Positions 23,449 through 39,310 of a stretch of 64,000 bases of DNA are shown here, one piece after another (position 1 is the stretch's first letter; each line of letters opens with the position of its first letter). A program made the translations under genes and the position numbers. Origin of the DNA: Phanerochaete sordida (taxonomy: Eukaryota > Basidiomycota > Agaricomycetes > Polyporales > Phanerochaetaceae); assembly GCA_019973155.2 (NCBI GenBank), contig BPQB01000049.1, forward strand, positions 124,001 through 188,000, written 5' to 3'. The notes beneath the pieces are model-generated. The model was given only the letters and a program-made list of their open reading frames with translations. It searched no databases and was not told the origin of the DNA.

Positions 23449-25548
23449 ATGACCGGTGTCGCGAACTACCTGAAGCGCTTCAACACTGGACTGATTGGCG
23501 GACCACAAGAGAAACAACGATGCACGCCCCTCGAGCTGCTCCCCGGTGAGATCGTGCTCGACATCGCGGAGTGCCTGCCGACCCGCGGCGACAGGCTGTG
23601 CTTCGCCATGACGGTGCGTCCGCCGCAGGAACGCCACGACGTCCGCTGACCCCACGTGTCCACAGAGCAAGGTCCTCTACCCGAAGGTGCTCTCGACGCT
23701 CTACGCCGCAGTCTCGCTCGAGGGCGTCGCGCAGTGCCGCGCCGTGCTCACGATGCTCCGCGACACGCCCGCGCTCGCGCGCCACGTCCTCGCGCTCGCC
23801 GTCGCCCCCGACCGCACCGCGGCCCCCGTAGCCGGCTACGAGGAGTCCGCCGACGCCTGCGCACAGGTCAGCCAGCTCGTCGCCGAGTGCGCGCGGCACA
23901 TGGACGCCCTCCGCACCTTCACGTGGAACGCGACAGCTGCGCTGCCGCAGGAGAGGATGTGGGCAGAGCTCCGGAGTTGGTGCGTCGTCCGTCGCCGCCA
24001 AAGCAATTCCCTTCGCTGACGAGGTGTTCCCCCCTAGCTGTCCAAACCTGAAGAACATCGGAACGAGTTTTGTACACCTAATGCCTAGTCCGAAGAGCGA
24101 GGCGAGTGATATCTTGCCCACCTAGCCGAGCTTCACTTATCCGCACATCCCAGCTTTTTGCATTCAACGACCTTGAAAGTTTCACATTGCACATTAGACA
24201 GACATTCTACCTCGCTGGATACGACCTCTCTGATATGGGTGAGTACCGCCAGTCCGTCGTTCCGGCATCTTCTCACAGTCGTACGACAGAGAACGCCATT
24301 ATTTATAATCGCATCTGGGACATGCTGGTCCGTCGGTCACCGAACCTGCGCTCGCTCGCCATCGAAGGCGAGTGGGATGAGCCCATCTACGCTGCCCGTC
24401 TACTGGACGGAAACTGGCCAAAGCTGCAGAAACTCTCCCTCACCCCCGTGTGGTTCCAGGAACATATACATGAAGGCTCGCAGCCTCTCGTCGAGTTCCT
24501 GGAGCGGCATCCGGCCATCGAGGAGCTTTCGCTCAAGCACGTCCGTCTCGACCTCTCACAGCTATCTCCGGAGGCGCTACCAAAGCTCCGCGTCTTTAAC
24601 GGCCGTCTCGACCACCTGCGAGAACTGGGTATCCGCGGACAGCCGCTGAACGCCCTCGGCCTGCAAAACCCCTCGACACAACTCTCGTTGTCCCCGCTGT
24701 CCCAGACGCTGGAAGAGCTGGTCCTTCCAGATGCCATGGCACTCCGCGAGCTCACCCCCCTCGCCATCTCCAGCATGCTCGTCGGCCTTCGCTCTCTCAC
24801 TGCTCTTACCATCTCCTTCTCCCTCGAAAGCGGATACGACTCCAACGGTGTATTCCGCACCATCGCTTCTGCTTGCCCGCAGCTTCACCACCTCGACCTC
24901 AGCTGCACATCCAAACCATCCTTCCACTTAGTAAGTACTCAATCTTGGATTGAAAGGCCAGGTTGACCTACTCGTCCGGGCCTTTCCCTCTCTCAGGAGG
25001 CGTTCTCGCGAACACTACGCAACCTCAGCAAGCTGCGCACGCTCTCGCTTGCGCTCGTCAAAGTCCCGGGCGACGAGAGCATGCAGGCGGGCGCGGTGCG
25101 CATCACGCTGAGCAACCCGCGGCTACTGCGCTTCAAGATCGCGTTCCTGCAGTCGAGCCGCGCGCTGCGGCGGAGCCTCACGGGCGCGGTGCCGCGCGTC
25201 CTCGAGCAGGGCCGCTACGTGCCCATCCGCGATGCGCACGGGATCCCCGTCGGCCTGCTCGCGCACGAGTGCTGGGCGCGCTTCGGCGGGCTCGGCGGGC
25301 GCATCACGCGCCGCACCGTCTGCGAGCTGCGCCCGAGCGGACACCCCGACGCCGCGCGCAAGGGCTGGAAGTCTCTCCTGTTCGAGAAGAGCCCCGCCGG
25401 CGAAGAGGCGCGTCTGCTCGTGTTCAGCTGCTGGCTCCTGATCCTCGCGGTCTGGGGCATCCTCCGAGGTCTCGTCGCGGGTGTGGTCGACGCACCCGGC
25501 CGCGTCGCTGACAATCGTGCTCTTGCCTCTGTGTCACACTCCCACTAG
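23449..25548 (+). CDS. F-box/LRR protein with C-terminal membrane segment
   Basis: About 613 residues. Exons 23449-23613, 23666-23979, 24038-24071, 24154-24930 and 24997-25548. The F-box is at residues ~28-70 (PLELLPGEIVLDIAECLPTR, then LCFAMTSKVLYPKVLSTLY), followed by leucine-rich repeats (CPNLKNIG, RRSPNLRSLAI, WPKLQKLSL, HPAIEELSL, LPKLRVF, CPQLHHLDL). Near the C-terminus there is a hydrophobic segment (LLVFSCWLLILAVWGIL). The junction around 24071-24154 is my least certain: phase is kept with donor GTACAC at 24072 and acceptor CCAG, but other choices exist. Presumed SCF substrate adaptor. The membrane segment would place it on an internal membrane. Confidence 0.78.
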
Positions 25549-25727
25549 ATATATCAGCTAATTGCTTCGCACATTCTTTCTTATCCGTCGTCGTCACATT
25601 GTATAATCAGCCTCGCTCATACCTTTTTGTATGTATTCCATAATTAGTCGCGGACTAATCTTGTATATATTCTACCGTCCATGAACAAAGAGAAATCCGT
25701 ATAGGTAGCTTGCGATGACCAAGTGGA

Positions 25728-26855
25728 TCATGTCTTGCGCGAGATACTGCTCGGACGAGCTGAAGCAGAGCCGCGGGATATAGATGACGCAGTTGTCCGT
25801 CTGACGGGAATACTTCCTCCTGACGAGGTAGTAGGTGAGGCTCGATTCGCAGATATCGATGCTAGGGAATCGCGGACATGAGCTCAGTCTGCGCTTTGCA
25901 GCAGCGGCTGAAAAGCTCACCTGGCCGAGGTACAGCACTTCCGCGCACGCCACGCATCGATGCTCTTGTACCTCGTACACCACGCACGCCGCTGCCCCGG
26001 CTGGTCGTCTTCGCTGCTTCGGCCCTCTCGCGTTCTCGTCTCTCGCGCTCGAGCTGCGCCTGCCGCTCCTGCTCCTCACGCTCGAGACGCTCCTTCTCGA
26101 GCTGCGCCAGCCGGGCACGCTCCTCTTCTTCGCGCCGGATGCGCTCCATCTCTTCTTGAGCCTCACGCTCGAGCTGCTCCTCGTCCTGTCCGAAGTTGTC
26201 AGTGCGGGCGTACGGGGGGAATGCGAACGGCGTACCGCGTCGGCACCTTGCCACCGCTCGTCCAGGATGAGCTTTGTGACGCGCTCGGACTTGGAAAGGA
26301 TGTTCACGTATTTGTCCAGCAGCGCGTTGGTGTGGGTGAGCTGATCTGCGACGCGCTAGACATCCGAGTGAGGCTGGTCCGGCATAGCGGAGCACGAAGA
26401 GTGCGCACCTCCGTGCTGTTCTTGGTCTCTCGCAAGGCTTCTTTGTATACCTCGAATGCGGAGTTGAGCTTCTTCAGCATGAAGAGATCGCTCTGAAGCT
26501 TCTCTTCACGCGTCCTCCCCGCTGCTCTTCTCGCTTTCTCTGCGTCCTCTGGTGTCATCGTGTCATTGACCTCCTCGTCATACTCTTCTTCCTCTTCCGC
26601 GAGAGCACTTCCATGCAGATGGAAAGACTTGGGCGACGGTGATCTTGGCTGCGCTAGAAGACTGAACGGGCGACGGCGGTGCGGAGGCGGTTGTGAGGGG
26701 TCGGTCAAGGAGAGCTCTGAGAGTGAAAGGTCGCCAGCGTCGTGGCTTCCGCCGCCCCCTCTTGACGACGTTGAGGGGTGTACGAGGGATTCTGAGAGGA
26801 GCCGCGACCCGCTCTCGTCGACGACAAATTCTGAAGAGACGTCTGAGAGATCCAT
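25728..26855 (-). CDS. DUO1: DASH/Dam1 complex subunit Duo1
   Basis: A 321-residue kinetochore protein. The DASH complex couples kinetochores to spindle microtubules. Four exons: 26855-26409, 26355-26236, 26185-25921 and 25861-25728. The conserved Duo1 region lies at residues ~115-190: LNSAFEVYKEALRETKNST, then ALLDKYVNILSKSERVTKLI and LDERWQGADADEE. A long charged helix of Glu/Arg repeats follows, then an RGVRG-type Arg/Gly stretch and a Ser/Arg-rich tail ending ...SSISRKT. The last intron (donor GTGAGC, branch GACTGAG, acceptor CCCTAG) restores that Ser-rich tail; reading through would stop early. The N-terminal ~100 residues are acidic and disordered. Lies head-to-head with Bre1. Confidence 0.87.
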
Positions 26856-27225
26856 GGTGCAGGAAGCGAGACGCGTTTATTGCAGGCGCCTGTTGAGCGC
26901 GCGGTCTGATGACGCGCGCTTGCACGTGAATGGCATCTGGCGCGTGGGAACGTCCTCCTCAAGGCGGCCTGCGGACGGGAGTTGCTGCTGCGTTTCTCTC
27001 GCCGACATTCGCCCCCGGATTATCTTCGTCGACTGCAGCATTTTCTTATACGGCCCAAAAAGACGGAGGCAAAATACGCAAAATTCACACGTCTCGCGTA
27101 AGCGCCATGCCCAAAGCAAGACAGCGGAGTTTGAATAGTTCGACCTCCTTTCGACTGGCCTGCCTTGACCGTCGCTGTCACTTGCACCTGCACCTTAACT
27201 TATCCTCCTTCACTTATACCTCGAC
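26856..27225. promoter_or_regulatory. Divergent promoter Duo1/Bre1
   Basis: 370 bp between the start codons of duo1 (-) and bre1 (+). It shows no coding potential of its own and must carry both promoters. Confidence 0.45.
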
Positions 27226-30200
27226 ATGGAGTCACGAAAGCGTCCACGACCAGACGACGGCGATGTTGTGCAGGCGAAGAAGAGGGCTCTCTCGGTTGGC
27301 CAGGACTCGCCGGTGGCGGCGGTAAATGGAGACGCAGATGAGCCTAGGGAAGGGGACAACCTCGAGGTGAAGACATACACCCACTGTCGTATGTAATAGT
27401 GTCCAAACGTTGGTACAGATGTTCAGGAAAGACGCCATCTACAGGCGAATGAAGCACTACGCCCGCGAGAACGACCGAAGTCATGCCAGAATAGCTGACC
27501 TCGAACGCAGACGAAATAGCACCGAGGCCGCCCTGGCGGCCATCGAAGCAACTTGGGCACAGGTGCGCTAGCCTGGTTAAACGTGTCGATCTGTGTGTGT
27601 CTTACCTTGATGAAGCTCCTTGGAACAATTCGTTCACTAGCGAAACGTGAAGATCTTCCCAAGGTTGATGTTGGCACAGACGGTACGAGTTATTATTCAG
27701 CATAACTGGCAGTTCAACCCCTCATCTCTCTGTTTCCCGCAGATGTGTTCGACTTGACTCTGCACGTCACCTCCGATCAAGATTCGTCATTGTACATACA
27801 GGCATTGCGCAGTCGCATGCAAGCAACTGAGCAGCTAGTCGCAGCTTTTGTACGAGTAGGGGGAGAAGCGAGGGAACAGTTGTTGCATGACAAAGAGCAT
27901 CGTAGATGTTTGTCGGCGCAGACACAGGTCGGTAACTGTTAACTTCATCTTCAATCGTGACTTATATTTATGCCCAGAATGCTGCGTTACGTGCAGAAGT
28001 ATCTCTCATGCAGTCGAAGCTGCGCAACGCCGAACGGGAGAAGGAAGATGCTCAGGCCCTGTTAACTGCTGCTGAACGACGATGGGATCGCCTCCAGAGT
28101 AAACAGGTTGCTGCGCTGAATCTTCCAACCCGAACGCCGCACGACGATATTGCCTCGAAAGAGGAGGCAGGGGAGACTCCAAAAGCTGAGAATGGAGATA
28201 TTCTCCAGAGTGGTGAGGAATCACCCAAGATAGTGAGCCAGCCAGTGAGAGGATGCGAACACAGTTGATCTGACTTTGGCAGGCTATTCCTGAACCGGTT
28301 AGCAGTATGGAACCAGCGACTGAAGCTGAGACATGGGAAGGCCTTGCTATGCTCTACAAATCCAAAGTTCAAGGGCTTCTAGAAGAGAATCGGCGACTGC
28401 AATCCGAGATCGTTCAAGCGCAGACTAGTGTACGTACTCCGCTGGATTTCAGTCTGGACATGAGGACTGACTTCACTAGGCGAGAGCGGCTACAGAAGGG
28501 CAAATACAAGAGACGTCGCACTGGAAGTCGCTCCTGCATCAGTCGGGGAGGCTGACGAAGATTGTGGAGGATGATAGGAAGGAGATCGCCGTGCTTCAGA
28601 AGGAGCTTGAGACGGTTAAGGCTTCAAGGCATACCTTCGAGAGTGACCTTAAGGTGCGTAGCTTGCCCTCTTTCCAGGCGTTGACTAAGAAGAACATTAG
28701 GCCCTTCTGGAGCGAACCAAGAGCGAGCTCGGCGACGTGATCACGAAGCGAGAGGCAGAGTTGGCCCGCGTGCGGGAACAGCGCGATCAGAGAGACGCAG
28801 AGCTCAGAGAACGCAAGTCACGAGACGCTGCTAAGTCGCAGACTCTACATGAATTCAAGGTGCTCGCCGACTCACGCATGGTCAGTGCTATTTCGACGCG
28901 TTCACCGGCTATATGCTCATGATACGATCAGGAGCGAATCAGCTCCTTGCTGTCAGAAGTAGCGCGATTGAGGTCCCGTCTTGCGGCGCAAGCAAACGAC
29001 GGCGACCTCGTGAAGTTCTTGTTTAAGTGCACAGATGAAGAGCGTTCCTACTTGGAAGATCTGAAGACGCGCCTTGCGTAAGTCTGCTTCAATCTTGAGT
29101 GGTGTGCATGCTTCTCACACGCCATACCCTCTTCAGCGCAGCCGAGACTCGTTTGAAGGCCGCTGAAGACAATACCGATTTTCGTGAGGTTAGGGCTGAG
29201 CTTCTCGAGGCGAGGAAGGAGCTGGCGCGGTACAAGTCTACCTACGGTGGCTCGCTATCGCCTGACGCGAGGGTGTTGTCTGCACAGCTGCAGCAGAAGG
29301 AGATCGAGATCGAGAACTTGAGGCTGCAACAGGAGCAGCAAGAACAGGTGCGCATATCGCTATCGCAATATATCTCGGACTGCTGACATCGCAGTAGGCA
29401 GAGACCTCTTTGTACTCCGAGCTCGACAGGCTGTCGTCGGCATGGGAAACGCTCGACAAGGAACTGAAGAGCAAAGTCTTTGACCTCAGCTCGATGGAGG
29501 ACAAGGTGAAGCAGATCGCTGCAGAGGTGCGTCCTTACCTTCTACCTGAATACTTTGGCTAAATCAGGGCCGAATCATAGAAAGCCAAGGCGGAAGCGAA
29601 GTACTTCAGTGTCACGAAGGAGAAGAACGCCTGTGAGCAGGAGAATTTATCTCTCAGACGCACGATCGAGCGGCAGGCAAAGTCATTGGAGAAGTTGGTC
29701 GAAGCTGAGCGATTCAACACGGACCGGATGGTACGCACAGTACGCACTTTGACGTCGGCTCTGACTAACATATTCGCTTGCAGCATGACTTCGACAGGAT
29801 CGTCCCAGCTCTCGAGAACCAAAAGTCGGAGCTCCGGACCAAGATAGAAGCTGCCCTCGGAGAAGCGCGTCAGTACCGTGCGCGGTACGAGGATGCGCGG
29901 AAACGCGCAGAGGAGGTTCGTTCTACGGGTTCTCCGCCCAGGCGTCCGACTCACTTCGCTATTCTAGCTCGATCTCAGCTTCAAGGAAGCGCTCAAGGAC
30001 GTGCACAAGAAGCGGCAGGAGCTGATCAAGCATGAGGAGCTGCTGCTGAAGAAGACGAAAGAGGCCGAGAAGCATACAGCGAAGTTGAAGGCGTCGTCCG
30101 CCAACCCGGCGTCCGCTGCCAACGTTCGCGAATCGGAGCTCCAAGAAGAGGTGGAGAAGTGTATGGTGCGTGGCACGAACGAGGTTCTTCGCCGGATAAG

Positions 30201-30450
30201 GTCCTAATACATTGTTCGCAGAGCATTCTCAAGTGCTCTACTTGCAGACAGAACATGCGAAACACTGTCATTACAAAGTGTATGCACTGTACGTACCTCT
30301 TGCAGCTCCTGCTGAGAGTCTTGCTGATCTTGCTCCCCAGCTTTCTGCAGGAACTGCGTCAATGAGCGGATCCAGAGCCGCCAGCGCAAGTGTCCCGCTT
30401 GTAATCTGCCATTCTCGCAAGGCGAGGTGCAGCAGCTGTTTTTCCAGTAA
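27226..30450 (+). CDS. BRE1: E3 ubiquitin ligase Bre1 (histone H2B monoubiquitination)
   Basis: An 811-residue coiled-coil/RING protein that works with Rad6 to monoubiquitinate histone H2B in chromatin. Sixteen exons: 27226-27366, 27419-27562, 27616-27682, 27743-27927, 27978-28232, 28283-28429, 28480-28653, 28701-28880, 28932-29077, 29137-29347, 29398-29526, 29581-29730, 29784-29915, 29968-30165, 30222-30288 and 30341-30450. The N-terminus is basic with a nuclear-signal-like AKKRAL and the conserved MFRKDAIYRRMKHY. The middle ~600 residues are coiled coil. The C-terminal RING reads CSTC...CMH.FC.NC...CPAC and ends ...FSQGEVQQLFFQ, the Bre1/RNF20 ending. The RING is split by an intron between its CxH and CxxC ligands. 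All phases close. Confidence 0.95.
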
Positions 30451-30718
30451 TGAGCTGTTCGGTGTTGGATATACCATCCAGACGTTTCTCCCGCTTTGTT
30501 TGCTCTGTTTGTATTGCATGTTTTACGTTACTGGTATTATTATTTTACCGCTCAGAGATTCAATCTGTATGCATCGACATATTTGCTGCGAGCACCCGCG
30601 TAGGCCAGACTTTCACACCGTGCTTCGGCGTCGATAGACGGGTAAAATCGGCCAAATTCCTCGAGATGGCATGCCATTAAAGCACAAGCGACATAGTGTA
30701 AGTAGACTGTGTAGCAAA

Positions 30719-31942
30719 CTAACGCTTGACCCAGGTGTACTGTTGCGAGCGGGCGTGAGTGAACGGACACAAGCAACGGTAGAGAAAATACGCACGGCCT
30801 TGCGAGCCTTTGCCAGACCGGGCTTTTTACGCTCAACCATTCTCGGGTCGCGCCTGAGCAGTTTGGCTGGAAGACCGCGTTCAGAAACAGGTTGCAGGCA
30901 GAGCAGAGTGGTGACGTACCCTTGCGCAATACCCTGGAGAGATCAGGCATATGTGCAAGCACGCCTTTTGCGATACCCAGGCTGATCGCTCCCGCCTGAC
31001 CGGTCGATCCTCCGCCACGTACAATTGCAAAGATATTGAAGGCGCCGAGCGTGCCGGTCAGCGACAACGAACGTAGCACACGTTCGCGGTCAATTGGACT
31101 CGCACTAGCTCGCGATAACTGGGTTAGAATACATACAGAGCCAAGGATTTGTACACGCACAAGTATTCTGCCAGAGGCGTGTTGTTAATGAGGATTTGCG
31201 TGACCGGAACTGCCTTCGGTTTTGGCTGGTTAAACTGCGACAACTCGGGCATGCTGGCGGGCATATTCAGTTCCGGCGCAGCGGCCTCTTGTGCGGGCGC
31301 AGCTTCAGGCTCTGGCAGTTTTGTGCGGATGACCCAGACACGCGCGTGGCTCTCCTTCCGGCGGCCCACAGTGTACGTCCTGCCGAACTCGTCAAGAGGG
31401 ACAGGCTTGCGCTGCCCACGCGCGAGATACGCCTCCTTGTCTTCGCGTTCGAAGACCTCGACCACATGCTCGATAGAAGCCGCAAGCTCGTCGAGGCCGG
31501 CGACGACAGCGATGCGCCGGTACTGGTCAAGCTGCTGGAGGAGAGTGATGAGGCGCGTGTAGCGCGAGGGCGTGAGTCGCGTCTGCATCATCTCGAGGAG
31601 GGCCTTCTTGCTCTTCCATGCCGGCTGTGGAGGTGGGAGGGACTGCAGGGCGAATTGCGGGAGCGGGAGCAGCTCGAGCTGTCGGAGGGCCTGGCGCGAA
31701 TACGTGAGGGCCTCCTCTAGGCCGTCGACGGCGTCGTAAAAGTCCGCACGACCGGTGAAGGTGTTGGGCGACTCAGGCTTGATGAGCCTCCTGCCCCAGG
31801 ACCTCCGCTGCTGTACGTCGCCGGCAGACGCGGGCGGGACATAGGCGGGAGCGGCCGCGGCGGTAGTGTTGAAGCGAGGGCGTGCCGCAGCACATAGCGA
31901 AGAGGTTAATGACCGGACCTCGTGTCTGAGGAGAGAGAACAT
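30719..31942 (-). CDS. Mitochondrial small-subunit ribosomal protein uS9m
   Basis: A 352-residue protein of the mitochondrial ribosome small subunit. Four exons: 31942-31161, 31104-30920, 30866-30796 and 30739-30719. The last exon is only 21 nt and encodes YTWVKR plus stop, completing the universal S9 C-terminus (RKAYTWVKR) that reaches the ribosomal P site. Other S9 signatures: GRRKESHARVW, INNTPLAEYF, NIFAIVRGGGSTGQAGAI and LLRRDPRMVERKKPG. The N-terminus MFSLLRHEVRSLTSSLCAAA is a mitochondrial presequence, and the long N-terminal extension before the S9 core is usual in fungal mitoribosomes. Head-to-head with the 32.5 kb gene. Confidence 0.93.
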
Positions 31943-32490
31943 GGCTGCCCAGCCGCTGTGCTCGTTCTCGAGGCCAAGGAACACCGGACACTGGACAGGC
32001 GGGACGCGGAAGAACGAAACCAAGCGCAGGTTGCTCGTAGGCGCCAGACGCGCCAGGACGAGATGTGGGAACTACATTCCTTTTCCGACTGCAAGGGAGG
32101 GCACCGCGGAAGCAAGCCTTAGGGCCCCCGTTCCCACTCTCCCTCATACCTGCTTGCTCAGTTCGCTTTCCCCCTGCTCGCAAGCCACGGCGGGCGAATC
32201 AGGGACACTTAGTATAGCGGGAATAAGCCCTATCTGTTGTTACCAGGTCAGATCGGAGGTCGGCCGGCTGTATTCGCATTAATGCTGAACGTCGCGCCTA
32301 CAGGGAATAGTACCGCGATTTGAACCTCATCGCAGCACTGCCTTCCAAAATCCTGTGCGTGAGACGCGTCCTCGAGCCCAAAGACTTTGACTTACCACTT
32401 GTTTTAGTATAACACGTCAGGAATACCTGAAGAGATTCCAAGACCGCTCGAACAGGCTCGAACGCATCGTTCGAACTGAACACGATACAA
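31943..32490. promoter_or_regulatory. Divergent promoter uS9m / coiled-coil gene
   Basis: 548 bp between start codons. It shows no convincing gene and must carry both promoters. Confidence 0.4.
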
Positions 32491-33506
32491 ATGACCAGCA
32501 GTGGGAAGGCTGGCGGGAAGCGGCCACGCTCAAGTTCTCCTGGCCGAGATGAGCCCCAGACGCCTGTGAAACGCGTCGCCTATAATCGCGAGCCAAGGAC
32601 GCCGTCTTCGTCACTCACTCCCGAGCAAAGGAGCAAGCGACTACGGGGGATCCTGGATGGTCTCTCTTCTGTGCCCACCACGCCTACGCGACGGGAAACA
32701 GAGACAGCCAGATCTGACCGGACAGAGAAAACTTCAGGTACTTTCAGACCGGCTGGTATACGCGGTCCGTTCTACCCGGACGACCCTCTGGCAGGCTCAA
32801 GCAAACAGCTTGCTGGCTTGCGATACGCATCCTCAGCTCCTCCGAAAGCTGCGAAAGCGAAGGAGATAGACTCTGAAGAAGAGTTCTGGAGTTCCCCTCC
32901 TCCGCAACCTGTTGCCCGACCTCCACGAGGCGAATTCTCTGCGGCTGGTTATCGGCTGGACTCTTTCGCCAGGCCTGCCAACAATAATCCGGCATTGCTT
33001 ACTCCTCAAAGTAGCCCCCACAAGTGGACCGGCGCGGCGTCTCTGGCGTCGACGGCTGAGGTAGACGACCTACTTGCGGAAGATGCAGATCTCGGGGAAG
33101 AAGAGCTCGACTTGGCTGTCGAAGAGAACCATAATACCCTTGGCGATGATCCCGTAAGTCTCACCGAGTATGTCCGAGCCACCCTTATACTCATCGTGTC
33201 TTAGGATAACCCTTTTGATACCAGAGCAGCTTCTGCTCAGGGGCACGCCAACATCACTGGCGAGGGTCTTGCAGGGCAGCCTCTTACTCCGCTGTCGCGC
33301 GAGTACGTTGATACACTCAACAAGATTCCTGCCTATATCGAACGGCTTGAGAGAAAGCTACGTGCGGCCGAACGGAGCGTGCAGAAGAAGCAAGAGCGTA
33401 TTTACGAGCTGGAAACCCGAGTGGCAGAGTAGGTCTTGCTGCGCTGACGTCGAAGCACCCTGGCTTACTTGTCTGTTCTAGGCTGGAGAAGGTTGCGAAG
33501 TCCTAG
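32491..33506 (+). CDS. Hypothetical protein with C-terminal IPAYI coiled coil
   Basis: A 303-residue protein. Exons 32491-33153, 33205-33428 and 33482-33506. All phases close (donors GTAAGTCT and GTAGGTCT). The first 230 residues are hydrophilic, with a basic start, an FYPDDPLAG motif and acidic clusters (EEEFW, EEELDLAVEE). The C-terminal ~60 residues form a coiled coil starting at IPAYIERLERK. That coil is clearly shared with the protein at 45,986-47,615 in this window (IPAYIRKLERK), which otherwise differs. I do not recognise the family. The shared coil suggests a dimerisation or partner-binding module in a small protein family. Confidence 0.75.
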
Positions 33507-33693
33507 GCCTGGAGTGGCGAAGACTGTCCCCATGCAGTCTGAACCTGCGGCATTAATAGGATGTACATTTATTGAAGGACCTGTGTAACATGCGTGTAGT
33601 TGTACCTCTATTCGTGAACCTAAATTCAGTGGATGCTCCCAAGCTTCCCCAGATGTGTGAGCGCTCGTCGGAAATCCCTTGCTTTGTGATCTC

Positions 33694-34301
33694 ATGTCGG
33701 ACACTGCTGACACGGAGACACGGCAGCCGAGCGTGTCTGTACACGCAAGGTTCGTTCCGCCAGCGGAGCCGTCTCTGCCCCCGCTGGCCCTGCAAGTAAC
33801 TCGGCTTGTGGGCTCTTACATGGTATGGGTCGGGACGACGGAAGAGACCGCTGAGACCGTGCAGCTTGCGCCACTCCGCGGGTCCCTCACCAGGGACTGG
33901 ACCTGTGCAATGCCCCCAACAAGCGTACGGCTATTCCGCAGGCGATCATCGAGGGGACAAAAGGACTTATGATGCCCAGATTTCCGCAGGGCCAGGCGCG
34001 GCGACCACGCTTCACCGGTCCTCGAGCTCGGACGTCTCATTCTCAATGGCACAGCGTCTCGGTAAAGCACCTCTCATTCTTGTGCGAGCGACGCGCGCGG
34101 ACTGCTGACCATGCGGACGGTGACTTGCTCGGCCCCTTTACCACAGCTCGGCGATTCAGAAAGCAGATTTTCTTGTCAGTGGACGTGCCCCCGTCGTTCA
34201 TGGCACTGGGCGACGGGCCGCGGCTGGTCTTGGCGGTGGAGAAGGCTGTGGTGGGCACGCTCAAGTCTCTGGAAGAGACGGGCCAAGTGCCGGCGTCCTA
34301 G
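33694..34301 (+). CDS. Proteasome assembly chaperone 4 (PAC4/PSMG4)
   Basis: A 155-residue protein of the PAC4 family, which pairs with PAC3 to help assemble the proteasome alpha ring. Exons 33694-33924, 33980-34061 and 34147-34301. Family features: VTRLVGSYMVWVG, LRGSLTRDWTCAMPP, a central SSDVSFSMAQRLARRF and a C-terminal FLSVDVPPS...ALGDGPRLVLAVEK. It is somewhat longer than the human protein (about 120 residues) because of an N-terminal extension. An upstream in-frame TTG is not used in my model because the ATG at 33694 gives the expected start. Only 187 bp separate it from the preceding gene. Confidence 0.85.
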
Positions 34302-34748
34302 GCTGCGCGTCGTCGACGTCTGCTGCAGCGCAGAGGCCAGAGGCTGTGCAGGCCCGTCCTGTATTGCGCATGCGAAGCTGGCAGGGACATGGGTGATGGT
34401 ATCTGGGCGTACATCGGGTGAAAGGCTGCGGTCAACTGTAAAAATAAAAGGACAAGGCATCTGTTGGCATCGTCATCTTCTGGTATCGATGAAGGCTTCT
34501 TTGGCCGTGTTGTCTTGCTGAGGCTGGAGGCGTGGCTACTCCCGCAAAGTGCCTGTGCCCCGCCGAGCGCGCGATCGGCAAGCTGATTCCCCTGCTTCAC
34601 GCCAACGCCGTCACCCGTAGCCTCTCTCTTGTCTACCACCATCCGCACCCGCTGCCCGCCAAACGACTCCAGCGACGGCGGACCCGAGCTCATCGCCCAC
34701 GACGACGAGGATTATCTCTGCACTAGACGCTGTGTGATTCATAATTCC
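34302..34748. other. Intergenic, PAC4 3' region and Yak1 promoter
   Basis: About 450 bp. An A-rich AATAAA-containing run at 34441-34450 lies ~140 bp after the PAC4 stop and could guide polyadenylation. The rest is upstream of the kinase gene. An open frame continues upstream of the kinase start but has no ATG. Confidence 0.4.
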
Positions 34749-38878
<4,130 letters not shown>

Positions 38879-39310
38879 GCGGCGCGGCGCGGGCTGCTGG
38901 AGGATTACGGACATGTCACTGGTGATATCGATGAAGACTGCTTTCCATGTTCTTGTTCTAAAACGTTTCCACGGTACATAACTCATTTCTGCGCTCTGTT
39001 ATCTGCACGACACATTTCGCCTTTTTCTTGCCACACGCTCTGAACCCATCCGCACCTGTGTCCCGGGACGACGCTGAGCTCCTCCCGTAACATCTGACGC
39101 TAGGTACCGTACGCTAGGCATTGCAAAATCCGCGGCGCGGGATTCGCTATCGGCCGTGCCCTTACGTCTTCAGGGTCCCGCAATTGCAGATTTCCATGCA
39201 TTGGCTCCGAGATGAAAAACGACCGTGTTGAACGGCGGGCTCTATGCAGGAAGGGAAAATTAGGGTATATGTGTACAGCGGCGCGGCTCTACGCCCGTCA
39301 CGGGGCCCGT
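38879..39310. other. Intergenic between convergent genes
   Basis: About 430 bp between the Yak1 stop and the stop of the PHOSPHO-type phosphatase. Expected to hold both 3' UTRs. No gene seen. Confidence 0.4.
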